From Desmonostoc muscorum FACHB-395 (GTDB taxonomy: Bacteria; Cyanobacteriota; Cyanobacteriia; Cyanobacteriales; Nostocaceae), in NCBI RefSeq assembly GCF_014698035.1, contig NZ_JACJSF010000025.1, positions 32,195 to 96,194 on the forward strand: a DNA stretch of 64,000 nucleotides. The letters run 5' to 3'. A program made the translations under genes and the position numbers. The stretch's first letter is position 1, and the number at the start of each line of letters is the position of its first letter. The notes under the pieces were generated by a model. The model searched no databases, was not told the origin of the DNA, and saw only the letters and a list, made by a program, of their open reading frames with translations. Positions 35,644 to 44,427 of the stretch are shown piece after piece.

Positions 35644-36933
35644 ATGACAGACCAAGTTATTAATTGGAACAATGTATATTTACAAACAATTCGTCTGAAC
35701 GGTGGCGCACCTGGGCCAATCTCCCGTACTGGTGCTATATTACATGCTGCCATATACGATGCTGTCAATTCCATTGATCAAGACTACAAACCGTATTTAG
35801 AAATTCTTCCGGTAAAATTAGGAGCTTCTAAAGAAGCAGCAGCAGTTTATGCTGCATTTACTGTATTAAGCAGCGATACCGTTTATCCTAATGCCAATTT
35901 TCCCAAGTCCAAAAATAAAAACCAGAGCTTTTTTGACGCAGAACGAGAGAAAGCCATCCATGAAATTAAAAGTAGTGGTGTGTCGCAACAGAGCATTGAT
36001 GATGGTAAAGAACTTGGAATCGCCGCAGCTAAAGCAATCCTCAAAAATCGAGAAGGGGACGGGTTTGATGACAAGACCGATTACAAATCAGGACATCAGC
36101 CTGGTGATTGGCGACCAACTGGTTCTGGCCCTGCAACTACCCCAAATTGGGGCAAAGTAAAACCTTTTTCGCCAACCTTAATCAAGAAGTTTCGTCCGAC
36201 TAAACCAGCAGGCTTCAGCAGTAAACAGGATCTACTGGCTAGTGTTGAATATGCTGCTCAAGTAAATGAAGTAAAACGGCTTGGTGCTGCTAACTCTACT
36301 GAACGGACTCAAGAACAAACCGATATTGCTCTTTTCTGGGCAAATGATCTTGATGGAACATATAAGCCACCTGGACAACTTTATACCATAACCCAGATTG
36401 TCTCTAAATTGAGATGTCTGAGCTTTTCCGAAAATGCACGGTTGTTTGCTTTGGTGGGTTTAGGTTTAGGCGATGCGGCCATCTTGGCATGGGATGCGAA
36501 GTACGACACCGATTTGGATTTGTGGAGACCAGAAACGGCAATTCAAAGAGCATTTGAAGACAACAACCCTGGAACAACTGCTGATCCCAGTTGGAGACCT
36601 CTATCACCCAATGCTGATGGCACTAGATTTTCTCCTTCATTTCCAGCCTATATCTCTGGTCATGCCACTTTCGGAGCAGTCCATGCTGGTATTTTGCGGA
36701 ACTTCTTTGGCACCGACAATGTTACTTTTACGGCAACATCTGAAGATCCAAGTGCGAGAGGCAATAATGGCATTAGAATCACACGGACATTTAATAGTTT
36801 CTCTTCCGCAGCTTTAGAGAATGGGCGCAGTCGTGTTTATCTTGGTGTCCATTTTCAATGGGATGCAGACGCAGCTTATGTGTCTGGCACCAAATTGGCA
36901 GACTTTCTGTTTGAAAGCTTACTGACACAATAA
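35644..36933 (+). CDS. Vanadium-dependent haloperoxidase/PAP2-superfamily protein
   Basis: About 429 residues from ATG 35644 (MTDQVINWNNVYL), favoured over an upstream ATG (35590) by an AAGGAA site eight bases before it. Motifs of the vanadium-binding pocket are seen: DLWRPETAI (Arg about 313 in the longer numbering), FPAYISGHATFG (Ser356-Gly-His358) and SRVYLGVHFQWDA (Arg415 to His421). No signal peptide is present. Members of this family oxidise halides with H2O2, while close relatives are acid phosphatases, and sequence alone does not separate them. It stands alone between repeat-bearing gaps, so context gives no substrate. Confidence 0.82.
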   Translation: MTDQVINWNNVYLQTIRLNGGAPGPISRTGAILHAAIYDAVNSIDQDYKPYLEILPVKLGASKEAAAVYAAFTVLSSDTVYPNANFPKSKNKNQSFFDAEREKAIHEIKSSGVSQQSIDDGKELGIAAAKAILKNREGDGFDDKTDYKSGHQPGDWRPTGSGPATTPNWGKVKPFSPTLIKKFRPTKPAGFSSKQDLLASVEYAAQVNEVKRLGAANSTERTQEQTDIALFWANDLDGTYKPPGQLYTITQIVSKLRCLSFSENARLFALVGLGLGDAAILAWDAKYDTDLDLWRPETAIQRAFEDNNPGTTADPSWRPLSPNADGTRFSPSFPAYISGHATFGAVHAGILRNFFGTDNVTFTATSEDPSARGNNGIRITRTFNSFSSAALENGRSRVYLGVHFQWDADAAYVSGTKLADFLFESLLTQ

Positions 36934-37319
36934 TTGTAGTTAAGTAGCACAGCGCTAATATTTTCCTCATTCCTAGTCGTATGGGAGTGCATTCATTTGG
37001 GCTGTTGACTCAATTTCTGATTGGATAACGGACTTCCAGCGAAAAAATATCCCATCGTAGGGGCGCACAGCTAGCTGTGTGCCCCTACAAATGTATCTAA
37101 AAAGCCTCTAATTAGCCATTCATTAGCAGAGCAGATGAACCAGTTTTGGGGCGGTCAAAAATGAATGCAGATGGCTATCTAAGAATGGTTACAGATGTAT
37201 TTTTTGCCACGCAGATGAGCTAATTTTACGTTAACGCTATATAGTGGTTGCTACAACGGTGAACTAATTAGTTCCTCATGGAAATTGCTTAAAAATACTT
37301 TGACTACTTTCTAAGTACT
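36934..37319. other. Gap with a near-perfect 32-bp palindrome
   Basis: GTAGGGGC at 37059 and GCCCCTAC ending at 37090 flank CACAGCTAGCTGTG, giving an almost perfect cruciform/hairpin. It lies about 125 bases after the haloperoxidase-like stop and may end its transcript. The same GTAGGGGCGCA word recurs near 59169. The remainder is AT-rich with no gene. Confidence 0.6.
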
Positions 37320-38258
37320 ATGTCGAGAGGAATACCAAGTAAATTTACCCCTTTTCAGATGCTGCGCCGAAGTTCTGAGGGTTGGAAGCCCACTATCCGA
37401 TTTCTCCCCCTGTTAGTAGGAGGATGGTTAGTGCTGATTCCTGACTATGCCCCAGCACAAGCAGAAATCCACAACAGTATGCTACTGGCTCAACAAGGAG
37501 GTGAAGCTTTACCACCACCGCCAATTCCCTTTGGTCAACAGCCATCACCGCAGTTACAACCAGCAGAACTAGTGGAGGATAATCAATCCGATCTAAACTT
37601 TCAACCCCCGCAACCATTACAAAATAATCAATCGGATCTGAACTTTCAACCCCCGCAACCATTACAAAATAATCAATCCGGTCAGAACTTTCAGCCCCCC
37701 CAACCTACACAGTTTAGTCAATATAACCAGAACTTTGAGCGCTACTTAGTTTACGTAGATAGTAGTGATTTCCAGACGTTACAAGCAATCCGCCAGATTG
37801 AACCCAGTGCTTACATTCGCGAGTACCAAGGAAGGAATGTTATTCAGTCAGGTGTTTTTAACAGAGTATCTAACGCCCAACAACGGGTGAATGAGTTACA
37901 GTCACGGGGAATATATAGCGCTCGGATTATCAGCTTTGGTAATGGACAGGAAATAGATGTAGGTAATAGAGGCATAGGGGAACGCAGCAATATAAATCCT
38001 CCCAAGCAAGCCTCTAGATATTATGTCGTTATTCCGACTACTCAAGAACAGTTATCTGCGATCGCAGAACAAATTAGGCAGAATCTAGCCCGATTTAGTC
38101 AAGATTTAGGACGATCTGGCGCAGTCCTCGAAAGGACGCAACCACGAGGGCCACACGTAGCAGTAGGGCCTTTCGCCGATCGATTCCAAGCTGAGGAATG
38201 GAATAAGTATCTGCGAAATATAGGATACCGAAATGCCAGGGTTTTCTACGGTAAATGA
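37320..38258 (+). CDS. Exported SPOR-like protein with tandem Pro/Gln repeats
   Basis: 312 residues. The N-terminus is a signal or anchor (FLPLLVGGWLVLIPDYAPAQA, about 28-48). A Pro/Gln-rich linker follows, with three tandem 15-residue units (NQSDLNFQPPQPLQN) encoded by 45-bp DNA repeats at 37581-37715. The C-terminal 170 residues hold two SPOR-like beta-alpha units (RYLVYVDSSDFQTLQAIRQIEP..SARIISFG and RYYVVIPTTQEQLSAIAEQI..GPFADRFQAEEWNKYLRNIGYRNARVFYGK, in pieces). SPOR domains bind denuded peptidoglycan at division sites. The fold is inferred from pattern. The MITE copy 2 lies nine bases past the stop. Confidence 0.75.
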   Translation: MSRGIPSKFTPFQMLRRSSEGWKPTIRFLPLLVGGWLVLIPDYAPAQAEIHNSMLLAQQGGEALPPPPIPFGQQPSPQLQPAELVEDNQSDLNFQPPQPLQNNQSDLNFQPPQPLQNNQSGQNFQPPQPTQFSQYNQNFERYLVYVDSSDFQTLQAIRQIEPSAYIREYQGRNVIQSGVFNRVSNAQQRVNELQSRGIYSARIISFGNGQEIDVGNRGIGERSNINPPKQASRYYVVIPTTQEQLSAIAEQIRQNLARFSQDLGRSGAVLERTQPRGPHVAVGPFADRFQAEEWNKYLRNIGYRNARVFYGK

Positions 38259-38266
38259 AGAAGTTT

Positions 38267-38410
38267 GGAGTCCATCCAATACTTTTCGGGTTTTGGGGAA
38301 AAGGGGAAAGGGAAAGGGTTTGAATTTCCCTTTCCCCATTGCCTTTTAACCTTTCCCCAGACCAAAAGAGAGATTATTGGGTTTATCCGAAAAGTATTGG
38401 GAGTCCATCC
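38267..38410. mobile_element. MITE-like element, copy 2, with 10-bp target duplication
   Basis: The element is 38277-38399 (123 bp), with perfect 13-bp inverted ends CAATACTTTTCGG and CCGAAAAGTATTG. The direct repeat GGAGTCCATC lies on both sides, at 38267-38276 and 38400-38409. The interior is clearly homologous to copy 1 at 11872-11979. It landed nine bases after the stop of the SPOR-like gene. Confidence 0.87.
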
Positions 38411-38492
38411 ATTTGAGATTTTGAATTTTGAATTGAAGAACAAATCTAAAATTTAAAATCCAAAATTGATAGACTCTCCACTTCCACAATTC

Positions 38493-38732
38493 TTAACGCA
38501 GGGATTCAATAATTACCGCTATTGTAATTAAACACAAAAGGATAATTCCCACAGGAAGCAAAAACTGTTGTAACAGGTACAGCAGTATAGGTATGATTTG
38601 TAAGATACCTAAACCACTGGATAGGACGTAAGCGATCGCAATCCCAAACAGCACTAACAAGAAATATTTCAAAGACTTAGAAGCAAAGCGAAAGAGAAGT
38701 GTATCTTGATTGGTGTCCATAATTTTACTCAC
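38493..38732 (-). CDS. Small two-helix membrane protein
   Basis: 79 residues, with two hydrophobic spans (YFLLVLFGIAIAYVLSSGL, and LLQQFLLPVGIILLCLITIAVII) separated by a short loop. The N-terminus MSKIMDTNQDTLLFRFASKSLK is soluble. A small integral membrane protein of unknown function. It lies about 100 bases downstream of the Cys-rich small gene on the same strand, so they may share a transcript. I do not recognise the family. Confidence 0.6.
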   Translation of the reverse strand: MSKIMDTNQDTLLFRFASKSLKYFLLVLFGIAIAYVLSSGLGILQIIPILLYLLQQFLLPVGIILLCLITIAVIIESLR

Positions 38733-38831
38733 GAAAGTAGCTGATTTTTAGCAGTGAATATTTTCTTTGATTTCCAATTTCTCATTTAAAAAATCAGAAA
38801 TGGGAAATCATACCCAGTACGAAGATTAGTT

Positions 38832-39104
38832 TTACACGTGGATATTTCCCTGATAGGGTAAATTATTCAAAGACTGTTGTTGCCTTTGTGGATTGCTTTG
38901 CTTTTCGTAATTAACTAATAGTTGGAACGAAATAAACAAGCCCAACAACAGCAGCAAAAACGAGCCGAAACTAGAAGAATACTTGTTTATTTCTCGCTCA
39001 ACACCACATTTGAGGCAAACATATCTATTGGGATTACGTGTATCTTGGGCAAAAGGGCACTGATTCTGATTGCAATCATGATGACAATCTCTGTCTAACA
39101 TCAT
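38832..39104 (-). CDS. Small Cys/His-rich membrane protein
   Basis: 90 residues. The N-terminal part has HHDCNQNQCPFAQDTRN followed by YVCLKCGVEREI: a Cys/His-rich set ending in CxxC that suggests a zinc ribbon or short metal-binding site. A single membrane helix follows (FGSFLLLLLGLFISFQLLVNY, about 47-66), then a Gln-rich tail. It is predicted to be anchored in the membrane with the metal site on one face. A ribosome-like GGAGG is seen just before the ATG on the minus strand (TACAGGAGGTTCAATG, in part). The role is unknown. Confidence 0.6.
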   Translation of the reverse strand: MMLDRDCHHDCNQNQCPFAQDTRNPNRYVCLKCGVEREINKYSSSFGSFLLLLLGLFISFQLLVNYEKQSNPQRQQQSLNNLPYQGNIHV

Positions 39105-39380
39105 TGAACCTCCTGTAGGATAAAGACTTACATACTTAGTTGTAAATACGCTCTACAGAATCTAGTTAGTTAATACTCACTGCTGTTTAGTAGACCCCAC
39201 TTTCATGAGTCATTCATCTAGGACGGTAACAAATAACATCTGTGATTTACTAAGGTTGCAGTAGTAGCGCTGGTAAAATCTATCCTCAACCACCTTATTA
39301 TTGGCGCTTAACTTAACTTCGCCTGTATTACTTACAAGAGTAATACAGTCCATAATGCTTTTCAGTCGGATAAAGTAAGC

Positions 39381-39452
39381 TTCCTACCCAGTAGGAAAAA
39401 GTTTTTTTGTAGTATAGAGGGTAGGAAGAAGTAGTAAAAGTATGGTTATAAT
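39381..39452 (+). promoter_or_regulatory. Candidate control region of the STAND ATPase gene
   Basis: TTCCTAC (39381-39387) and GTAGGAA (39391-39397) form an inverted repeat with loop CCA. A third GTAGGAA lies at 39421-39427, thirty bases on. A TATAAT at 39447-39452 stands 29 bases before the ATG; no -35 match is seen at 17 bases. The three copies look like binding sites for a regulator, or the first pair plus TTTTTTT could be an attenuator. Confidence 0.45.
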
Positions 39453-39481
39453 GAATTACAAATGATACATCAAGTTAGCAA

Positions 39482-41860
39482 ATGGGTGTAGAAGAGGCCT
39501 TAGAGTTTGTAGATAACTTGGTTTTTCTCCAGACAGGAGAACATCTAGATAAAACTCAAAGGATTATCTTGCGTAATTTGTGGGAGGATGAAAAGCGGAC
39601 TTACCAGCATATCGCCAACAGGCGTGGTTATACAGAAGCGCATTTAAAAGCAGTTGGTGCAGAACTTTGGCATTTACTCTCCAAAGTGCTAGGAGCGAAA
39701 GTCTCAAAATCTACGTTTCAAGGCGTAGTTCAGGGATTTAGAACAAACCAACAGTCGCAAAAAGCTTCTCAGATTCCAAATCTAGCGACGAATGGGACTA
39801 AACCTCAAGATTTAGATTCTAACTTTGTCGGGCGCGATCGCCAAATAGCCGAACTCCACACCTTATTCAGTCGGGGAGAAAAAGTTATTCTCATCCAGGG
39901 TGAAGGTGGTGTTGGCAAAACAAGATTAGCACGCAAATATTTTAAAAGTCAAAAATTTAATTTTGTCCTAGAACTGTGGATGGCTACAGAAATCCAAAAC
40001 CTGACTCCTGTAGAGAGTGTAGTTGAAGAATGGCTACGGCGATACTTTAACGAAGAACCGGGAGGCGATTTTGGTATCAGCCTAGAACGACTACGGCGCA
40101 AACTCCGAGAACAAACTTCTAAAATTGGGGTATTTATCGATAATCTAGAAACTGCTCTCGATAAAAATGGTAAGTTCCTAGAATATCGTCGCCCTTATGT
40201 TGAGCTATTGAGAGTATTAGCAGACTCGGATGTGCATTCAGTTACTTTAGTCACAAGTCGTGAGCGTTTACGGGAGTCTAGTCTAGAGGTTTATCTCTAC
40301 CCACTCGAAGGTTTAGATGATGAAGCATGGCGAGAATTTTTCAGCAGTTGCCACATCAATTGTGATTGTACTATTCTCAGCGAAATGTGCAGTGCTTATG
40401 GAGGTAACGCCAAAGCAATGCAAATTCTCCGAGGAGCAATATTGACGGATTTTTCTGGTGATATCCATTCATATTGGCAGGAAAACTCTACAGATTTATT
40501 AATAGAAAGAGAATTAAAAGATTTAGTCGCCAGTCAATTTACCCGTCTCCAACAAATTGACTTAGAAGCTTATCGTCTCCTTTGTCGTTTAGGATGCTAT
40601 CGTTATCAAGATATTCCTTCACTACCTATCGAGGGAGTTTTATGTTTGCTTTGGGATGTACCAGCTCAAAAACGTCGAGGTGTAATTAAAGCTCTACAAG
40701 ATTTGTCTTTGATAGAAGCGAAAAAAGGACAATACTGGTTACATCCTGTAATTCGTGATGAAGCGATTAGTAGATTAAGATTAATCAGTGAAGAATGGGA
40801 ATTAGTAAACCGAAAAGCCGCAGAATGTTGGACACAGAGAGTTGTATCTATTACAAATATAAATGATGCTTTAACTGCTTTAGAAGCTTATTATCATTAT
40901 GTAGAAATTAGTGATTTTGAGAAAGCTGGTGATGTAATCTTACAAGGAAGAGGTAAAAAATGGGGTACAGGTTTACCTTTAGGTTCCTCTTTTTACCAAT
41001 TGGGACTACTTCAGAAAAATTTCTCTGTAATTCAACGAATAATAGACGATATAAAATCGCCAGAAAGATTAATTAGACTTTACAATATACTTGGCTATAC
41101 ATATCGAATAATCGGTTGCATTAGAGAAGCGATAGAATGCTATGAGAAATCAGGAAAAGTCTTAGGCACATTAGATGCCAAACAAACAGAAATTTCTATT
41201 TTGTTTAATACAGGGCTTTGCAAACTTGAATTATGGGAAATAGAAGCAGCCGAAGATTGTTTCAATTCTGTTTGTATACTTGCTGAACAAAATAGCAATC
41301 TTGATGATTACATGACTTATGCTCAATGCTGTCTAGCTATGATAAAATCACGCTTTGGTAGCAGAGAAGATGCCTTTAATCTTGCTGAAGTTGCCTTTTC
41401 TAGCATCTCAACATCAACTAGAGTAACTTTGTGGGGAATAGGGCATAGTTTAGTAACTCTCTGCTTAACTTATAAAAATTTAGGTAATCTGAAAAAATCC
41501 TTTGAGTTGTGCCAACGAGCTATATTTCATTCTGAAGAAAACAACTTTACTCAGATTAAGGCTAAAGCTATAAGTTGTCTTGCGGAACTTTTTCGAGAAC
41601 AGGGAGAATTTGCAAGAGCAATTTTTCATCATTCAGAAGCCATAGAAATTCTTGATAAAATTGGTGCTAAATCAGACTTAGCTGAGGCTTATTATCAGTT
41701 GGCATTGACTCATAAGAAAATGGGTGAAATTGATCAAAATAGAGAAAGTTTTGTGCAAGCAATGTCTGCGACGGGCTACGCCTACGCACTCTTTAACGAA
41801 ATGCAAGCACCAAGGCAAGTTGAGAAGGTTCAAATAGCAATGGAGTGTTTTGAAAAGTAA
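39482..41860 (+). CDS. STAND-class ATPase: HTH-like N-terminus, NB-ARC, TPR repeats
   Basis: 792 residues. The N-terminal 85 residues (KTQRIILRNLWEDEKRTYQHIANRRGYTEAHLKAVGAELW, in pieces) form a helix-turn-helix-like module common in cyanobacterial STAND proteins. The NB-ARC core has Walker A GEGGVGKT (140-147), Walker B VFIDNLE (about 217-223), a sensor-like TLVTSRERLRE, and a winged-helix region. From about 455 there are TPR-like helical repeats. STAND ATPases act as signal switches or defence sensors, with the repeats sensing ligand. No effector domain (protease, nuclease) is visible, so transcriptional or scaffolding control is more likely. The tail includes text like a dispersed repeat (SATGYAYALFNEMQAP). 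Confidence 0.83.
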   Translation: MGVEEALEFVDNLVFLQTGEHLDKTQRIILRNLWEDEKRTYQHIANRRGYTEAHLKAVGAELWHLLSKVLGAKVSKSTFQGVVQGFRTNQQSQKASQIPNLATNGTKPQDLDSNFVGRDRQIAELHTLFSRGEKVILIQGEGGVGKTRLARKYFKSQKFNFVLELWMATEIQNLTPVESVVEEWLRRYFNEEPGGDFGISLERLRRKLREQTSKIGVFIDNLETALDKNGKFLEYRRPYVELLRVLADSDVHSVTLVTSRERLRESSLEVYLYPLEGLDDEAWREFFSSCHINCDCTILSEMCSAYGGNAKAMQILRGAILTDFSGDIHSYWQENSTDLLIERELKDLVASQFTRLQQIDLEAYRLLCRLGCYRYQDIPSLPIEGVLCLLWDVPAQKRRGVIKALQDLSLIEAKKGQYWLHPVIRDEAISRLRLISEEWELVNRKAAECWTQRVVSITNINDALTALEAYYHYVEISDFEKAGDVILQGRGKKWGTGLPLGSSFYQLGLLQKNFSVIQRIIDDIKSPERLIRLYNILGYTYRIIGCIREAIECYEKSGKVLGTLDAKQTEISILFNTGLCKLELWEIEAAEDCFNSVCILAEQNSNLDDYMTYAQCCLAMIKSRFGSREDAFNLAEVAFSSISTSTRVTLWGIGHSLVTLCLTYKNLGNLKKSFELCQRAIFHSEENNFTQIKAKAISCLAELFREQGEFARAIFHHSEAIEILDKIGAKSDLAEAYYQLALTHKKMGEIDQNRESFVQAMSATGYAYALFNEMQAPRQVEKVQIAMECFEK

Positions 41861-42026
41861 GCGATCATATTCAGCTTTACTGCTTATTTCTGTTTTCTCA
41901 TTTAGATATGAAGTCTTTTGAGTGAGAGGTTTGGCGATAACTGGGGAATTTATGGAGCGATCGCTCCTGAAGAGGTCTGTTGTCTCCATAATATATATAC
42001 AGGGAGTGTGATAATTAGAGGTTTTT

Positions 42027-42569
42027 ATGTCCCTAACGCTTGAAGACTTTGAAAAAATGCAGCAACAGCACCCTGACTATCGTATGGAACTAGTTAAGGG
42101 TAATATTATTGTCATGAGTCCATCAGGATATGAATCAGATGAAGTCGCAGCCGAAATGGTGGCGCAGTTACGTAACTGGGTTAGACCGCGTAAACTAGGA
42201 CGAACAGCAGCTTCTAGCGCTGGTTTCAGATTGCCAAATTCGGATTTACGCGCACCGGATGCTTCATTTGTCTTAGCCGAACGCTTGCGTCGCAGTCCCA
42301 AGTCTTTTGCTCAATTGGCTCCCGATTTGACTGTCGAGGTGAAGTCCCCTAGTGATAATTTAGAGGATTTGAGAGCCAAAATTCAAGAATTTCTGAGTTT
42401 GGGAACTAAGGTAGGAATTTTACTCAATCCAGATGAGCGGATTGTTGAAGTTTACAACCCTGGACAAGAAGCAATAATACTTCGTGATGGGGATATTTTA
42501 ACAGTTCCCGATTTGCTACCAGGATGGGAAGTACCAATTGCCGATTTGTGGCCTTTAGAGTTTGACTAG
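42027..42569 (+). CDS. Uma2-family (DUF820) putative PD-(D/E)XK nuclease
   Basis: 180 residues, the family's usual size. The pattern MSLTLEDFEKMQQQHPDYRMELVKGNIIVMSPSG, LRAPDASFV, APDLTVEVKSPSDNL, GTKVGILLNPDERIVEVYNPG matches Uma2 closely, and the catalytic E-x-K is intact (VEVKS), unlike the other Uma2 in this window. The protein is probably a soluble nuclease-fold protein of unsettled role. It lies 166 bases downstream of the STAND ATPase on the same strand. A link between the two is possible but not required, as Uma2 genes are scattered widely in cyanobacteria. Confidence 0.88.
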   Translation: MSLTLEDFEKMQQQHPDYRMELVKGNIIVMSPSGYESDEVAAEMVAQLRNWVRPRKLGRTAASSAGFRLPNSDLRAPDASFVLAERLRRSPKSFAQLAPDLTVEVKSPSDNLEDLRAKIQEFLSLGTKVGILLNPDERIVEVYNPGQEAIILRDGDILTVPDLLPGWEVPIADLWPLEFD

Positions 42570-42615
42570 GATAGTGGTAAAAGATCCTACAGATGTAGAT
42601 GGATAGAACTAAATG

Positions 42616-43422
42616 TTATAGATTGCTATGTAATCCTTTAACCTTCAGAAGTTTAAAAACTACCGAATAGGGACGTGTTTTGGAATTGAAAAGCTTTCGG
42701 TCATTTTCTGCAAGATGATATCGCTCTGGGGTAATTCTTGGTTCTTCAAATTCGTCTACAGAAAAACCTGCTGCCTTGAAGACTTTCCAGTAATCGGAAA
42801 GAGGGCGGTGAAACCAGATAAATGGTGTTGTAAAATGATTCCAAGGTTCGTCGTTGTGTTGTGTCCTTTCAAAGTATGAAGAGGCCCAACTATAAGAAAC
42901 TATCCCATCCTCATTTACAGTTGTTGAGTTTCCTTGGGGAAAGCAAGGATGTGAGAACACAAGGATTGCAATACCACTAGGCTTAAGAACACGATTGAAT
43001 GCCCTTATTGCTCCTTCGAGATCGAGCAAATCCATGAGAACATAATTTGAGACGATCATATCAAATTGCTCATCTGGAAGCGACTTTAGTTCAGTGCATG
43101 AATCCAAATGAAAATCTATATCTAGATTATTTTGGCTAGCTCTGAATTTGGCAATTTCTATCATCTGAGGTGAAAAATCTATACCAGTTACACTGGCCCC
43201 TTTAAGGCAAAGGTGGCGTGCTAGATATCCTGTACCACAACCAGCATCAAGGACATCTAATCCCGCAACGTTACCAGCGAAACTCCATATTACTGGATCT
43301 GAGTTCAAAATTCGATTGCTGTCACCATCATCCCCAACTTGAATATCCCAGTCTTTAGCTCTATGATCCCAAAGTTCAAGTATTTCTTGCTCGTCAAATT
43401 TTGCCATGCTTTCTTCAGTCAT
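42616..43422 (-). CDS. Class I SAM-dependent methyltransferase
   Basis: 268 residues. The SAM-binding motif I is LDVLDAGCGTGYLARHLC (about 55-72), then VTGIDFSPQMIEIAK (motif II-like), DMIVSNYVLMDLLDLEGAIRAF, and GIAILVFSHPCFPQG. The fold is the small-molecule methyltransferase type (UbiE/Tam-like), so the substrate is unknown. The start at 43422 has an AGGAGG ribosome site five bases upstream, which fixes it. It is convergent with the second Uma2 gene, with about 46 bases between them. Confidence 0.87.
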   Translation of the reverse strand: MTEESMAKFDEQEILELWDHRAKDWDIQVGDDGDSNRILNSDPVIWSFAGNVAGLDVLDAGCGTGYLARHLCLKGASVTGIDFSPQMIEIAKFRASQNNLDIDFHLDSCTELKSLPDEQFDMIVSNYVLMDLLDLEGAIRAFNRVLKPSGIAILVFSHPCFPQGNSTTVNEDGIVSYSWASSYFERTQHNDEPWNHFTTPFIWFHRPLSDYWKVFKAAGFSVDEFEEPRITPERYHLAENDRKLFNSKTRPYSVVFKLLKVKGLHSNL

Positions 43423-43539
43423 GTCCTCCTCCTGAAAAGAATTACTTAACAGAACTAAATTATTTTCACATAGATATCTGCTGAACTTTATGCTTCATGG
43501 TAGTGTTGTACAGCATTTAACACCTAGGTGAATTGGGAG

Positions 43540-43600
43540 AGCAAAATTTTGGTTAGTGGCGGTAAAGGATAAAACTATCAAAATTTGGCAACTGCCATAG
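43540..43600 (+). pseudogene. Tail-end relic of a WD40-repeat gene
   Basis: In one frame (43540-43566) the bases read SKILVSGGK. One frame later (43568-43600) they read DKTIKIWQLP and a TAG stop. Together this is the last blade of a WD40 protein broken by a one-base shift. Nothing recognisable is left upstream. The relic ends 76 bases before ycf23. Confidence 0.6.
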
Positions 43601-43676
43601 TGATTTAGTTCCTCATCAACTGAGTAACGGTAGAATATACCTAATTTATAATCTTCATAGCTTCAAAAGCCTAACC

Positions 43677-44423
43677 ATGACGATGCATCCTACACTCCAA
43701 CGTGCATTTACTAACCGCCGCGTTCTGAAAGTGATTAGCGGCTTGAATAACTTCGACGCTGCTAGCGTTGCTGCTACTGTCAAAGCAGCTGAATTTGGCG
43801 GTGCTACTTTTGTTGATATTGCCGCCGATCGCGCTTTGGTACAGTTAGCTAGAACTTTGACAAAATTACCAATTTGTGTATCAGCAGTAGATCCAGAAAA
43901 ATTTGTGCAAGCTGTAGCAGCTGGTGCTGATTTAATTGAAATCGGGAATTTCGATTCCTTCTATGCTCAAGGTCGCCGCTTTGAGGCTCCAGAAGTACTA
44001 GCGCTGACTAAGCAAACCCGCGCTCTTCTCCCAGAAATCACCTTATCTGTCACCGTTCCCCACATTTTGGAACTAGATCAACAAGTGCAGTTAGCAGAAG
44101 AACTGGTAAAAGCTGGAGCAGATATTATCCAAACCGAAGGCGGTACTAGCAGTAACCCAGTTCACCCTGGAACTTTAGGATTAATTGAAAAAGCTGCTCC
44201 CACCTTGGCAGCAGCTTTTGAGATTTCCCGTGTGGTGTCAGTGCCAGTATTGTGTGCTTCAGGCATTTCTAACGTTACAGCACCATTAGCGATCGCAGCT
44301 GGTGCAGCTGGTGTTGGTGTTGGTTCCGCCATCAACCAACTCAATAGCGAAATAGCAATGATTGCTGCTGTGCGTGGCTTAGTAGAAGCTTTGGCGACTG
44401 CAAGAGTGCTAACTCAGAAGTAA
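43677..44423 (+). CDS. ycf23: DUF561/Ycf23-family protein
   Basis: 248 residues with a (beta/alpha)8-barrel look: LKVISGLNNFDAASVAATVKAAEFGGATFVDIAAD, PICVSAVDPEKFVQAVAAGADLIEIGNFDSFYAQGR, AGADIIQTEGGTSSNP, VLCASGISNVTAPLAIAAGAAGVGVGS. This is the cyanobacterial/plastid Ycf23 family. The barrel resembles phosphate-binding aldolase-like enzymes (GAAGVGVGS near the C-terminus is typical of a phosphate site), but no reaction is established. It is transcribed alone. The start at MTMHPTLQRAFTNRRVLKVISG is the conserved one. Confidence 0.93.
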   Translation: MTMHPTLQRAFTNRRVLKVISGLNNFDAASVAATVKAAEFGGATFVDIAADRALVQLARTLTKLPICVSAVDPEKFVQAVAAGADLIEIGNFDSFYAQGRRFEAPEVLALTKQTRALLPEITLSVTVPHILELDQQVQLAEELVKAGADIIQTEGGTSSNPVHPGTLGLIEKAAPTLAAAFEISRVVSVPVLCASGISNVTAPLAIAAGAAGVGVGSAINQLNSEIAMIAAVRGLVEALATARVLTQK

Positions 44424-44427
44424 GAAG

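Noticed and set aside
39381..39404. Inverted repeat plus T run read as an intrinsic terminator of an upstream gene
   Set aside because: The upstream genes run the other way. The third direct copy of the word and the nearby TATAAT favour a control site, though an attenuator is not excluded.
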